NCBI GenBank assembly: GCA_902796535.1
Contig: CADBPL010000036.1
Location: forward strand, 1-5,502
Source of the DNA: Oscillospiraceae bacterium
Lineage (GTDB): Bacteria; Bacillota; Clostridia; Oscillospirales; Acutalibacteraceae
Length of the DNA: 5,502 nucleotides
Direction: 5' to 3'
Shown: positions 5,112-5,502 of the stretch, one piece after another
Layout: every line of letters starts with the position of its first letter
How positions within the stretch are numbered: the stretch's first letter is position 1
Program-made: the position numbers and the translations under genes
Notes under the pieces: generated by a model
Databases searched by the model: none
Seen by the model: the letters and a program-made list of their open reading frames with translations, nothing else
Told to the model about the DNA's origin: nothing

Positions 5112-5125
5112 CTGTCTGAAAAGGG

Positions 5126-5356
5126 TCAGGCTTCTTCAAAAATGGCCGCGTAGGGAACGCCCAAAACTTCTTTGATCGCACGGATCTCGTCGGGGTATAA
5201 ATGGCGCTGACCGACCTCGATTTTGGCCAGCGCGCTGCGTGTCACGTCGCACCCGCGCACCTGCAGCCGCGCGGCAAGCAGCTCCTGCGTCAGCCCGGCT
5301 TTTTCGCGCAGCGCGCGGACATTGCGTCCGACCATCGCCTCATACTTTTGATCCAT
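5126..5356 (-). CDS. Short XRE-family helix-turn-helix regulator
   Basis: This 76-residue protein is almost entirely one Cro/C1-type HTH domain (about residues 9-67): VGRNVRALREKAGLTQELLAARL, then a slightly extended turn QVRGCDV, then the recognition helix TRSALAKIEVGQRHLYPDEI and a closing helix ending in LGVPYAAIF. There is no effector or multimerisation domain. Such short regulators, very common in Clostridia, often control their own promoter or a divergent neighbour. The start is supported on the - strand by AAGGGG about 11 bases before the ATG. The gene converges on DUF1540 at a shared terminator and diverges from a promoter at the right edge. Its target is not known from sequence. Confidence 0.88.
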   Translation of the reverse strand: MDQKYEAMVGRNVRALREKAGLTQELLAARLQVRGCDVTRSALAKIEVGQRHLYPDEIRAIKEVLGVPYAAIFEEA

Positions 5357-5374
5357 ACAATGCCGCCCCTTGTT

Positions 5375-5392
5375 TGCACCTGAATCGGTGCA
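5375..5392. promoter_or_regulatory. Inverted repeat TGCACC-N6-GGTGCA in the XRE leader
   Basis: Perfect 6-base arms (5375-5380 and 5387-5392) flank TGAATC. It sits 19 bases upstream of the XRE start, downstream of the proposed promoter. It is a candidate operator for self-regulation or a small leader hairpin. Confidence 0.45.
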
Positions 5393-5399
5393 CTTAAAC

Positions 5400-5413
5400 T
5401 ATAAATATTTATA
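5400..5413. promoter_or_regulatory. Perfect 14-bp A/T palindrome
   Basis: TATAAATATTTATA reads the same on both strands. It lies at the expected transcription start of the XRE gene. It could be a binding site or simply the A/T-rich melting region of the promoter. Confidence 0.4.
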
Positions 5414-5415
5414 AT

Positions 5416-5444
5416 TTTGTATGCTGTAAAATGATGTGAGCCAA
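5416..5444 (-). promoter_or_regulatory. Candidate promoter of the XRE gene
   Basis: On the - strand TTGGCT (from 5444 to 5439) is followed, after 17 bases, by TACAAA (5421 to 5416); each box matches consensus at 4 of 6. The region is A/T-rich and other placements are possible, for example TTTACA at 5430-5425 with a poor -10. Confidence 0.4.
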
Positions 5445-5452
5445 TAAAAAGA

Positions 5453-5466
5453 GAAGTCCGAACTTC
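5453..5466. promoter_or_regulatory. Inverted repeat GAAGT-CCGA-ACTTC, possible operator
   Basis: Five-base arms (5453-5457 and 5462-5466) lie in the -35 to spacer region of the rightward promoter and just outside the -35 of the leftward one. This position suits a repressor site, and the XRE protein encoded next door is an obvious candidate to bind it. Confidence 0.4.
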
Positions 5467-5470
5467 GATA

Positions 5471-5479
5471 TGGTATAAT
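5471..5479 (+). promoter_or_regulatory. Extended -10 promoter reading out of the right edge
   Basis: TGG-TATAAT is a perfect extended -10 element (TG 5471-5472, TATAAT 5474-5479). No good -35 is seen at 5451-5456 (GAGAAG), which extended -10 promoters can tolerate. Transcription would begin near 5486, so the gene served lies beyond the window and is divergent from the XRE gene. Confidence 0.6.
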
Positions 5480-5502
5480 TGAGTTACCACACACAAAAAC
5501 CA

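Noticed and set aside
5290..5496. A 68-codon - strand frame starting upstream of the XRE gene
   Set aside because: It lies in another frame, runs through the promoter region and the XRE N-terminus, and its product shows no domain.

Overview
The window reads as chromosomal DNA from a low-G+C-phylum (Firmicutes) anaerobe of the class Clostridia, most likely Oscillospiraceae/Ruminococcaceae. The reasons are strong GGAGG-type ribosome binding sites, an ECF-type vitamin transporter component, small DUF378 and DUF1540 proteins, a short XRE regulator of a type common in Clostridia, and G+C-rich codon third positions over A-rich intergenic DNA. The taxonomic call is inference from gene style; no rRNA or marker gene is present.

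Layout, left to right. (1) The window opens inside a Fic-domain gene on the + strand; only its last 75 codons are here, ending in a class III-like autoinhibitory motif. (2) A spacer with heptamer repeats, a long imperfect stem and a good sigma-A promoter precedes a three-gene operon: a RibU-like riboflavin ECF substrate-binding membrane protein, a tetratricopeptide repeat protein with a CxxC pair at each end, and a DUF4037 protein with a nucleotidyltransferase signature. The last two genes overlap by 14 bases. (3) A 167-bp MITE-like element with 17-bp inverted ends and hairpin potential along its length fills most of the gap before a small DUF378 membrane protein. (4) A complete, apparently cytoplasmic GH20 beta-N-acetylhexosaminidase follows. 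(5) A 56-residue cysteine-rich DUF1540 protein, preceded by a hairpin, ends at a strong bidirectional terminator. (6) On the - strand, converging on that terminator, lies a short XRE regulator. Its upstream region contains a divergent extended -10 promoter reading out of the right edge.

Functionally the window is mixed: vitamin uptake (RibU), amino-sugar glycan breakdown (GH20), regulation (Fic, XRE) and several uncharacterised small proteins. The best candidate for an undescribed system is the TPR/DUF4037 pair, translationally coupled and placed in an operon with a riboflavin transporter component. The second most interesting item is the structured repeat element, which would lie in the leader of the DUF378 gene if the promoter candidate upstream of it is real.
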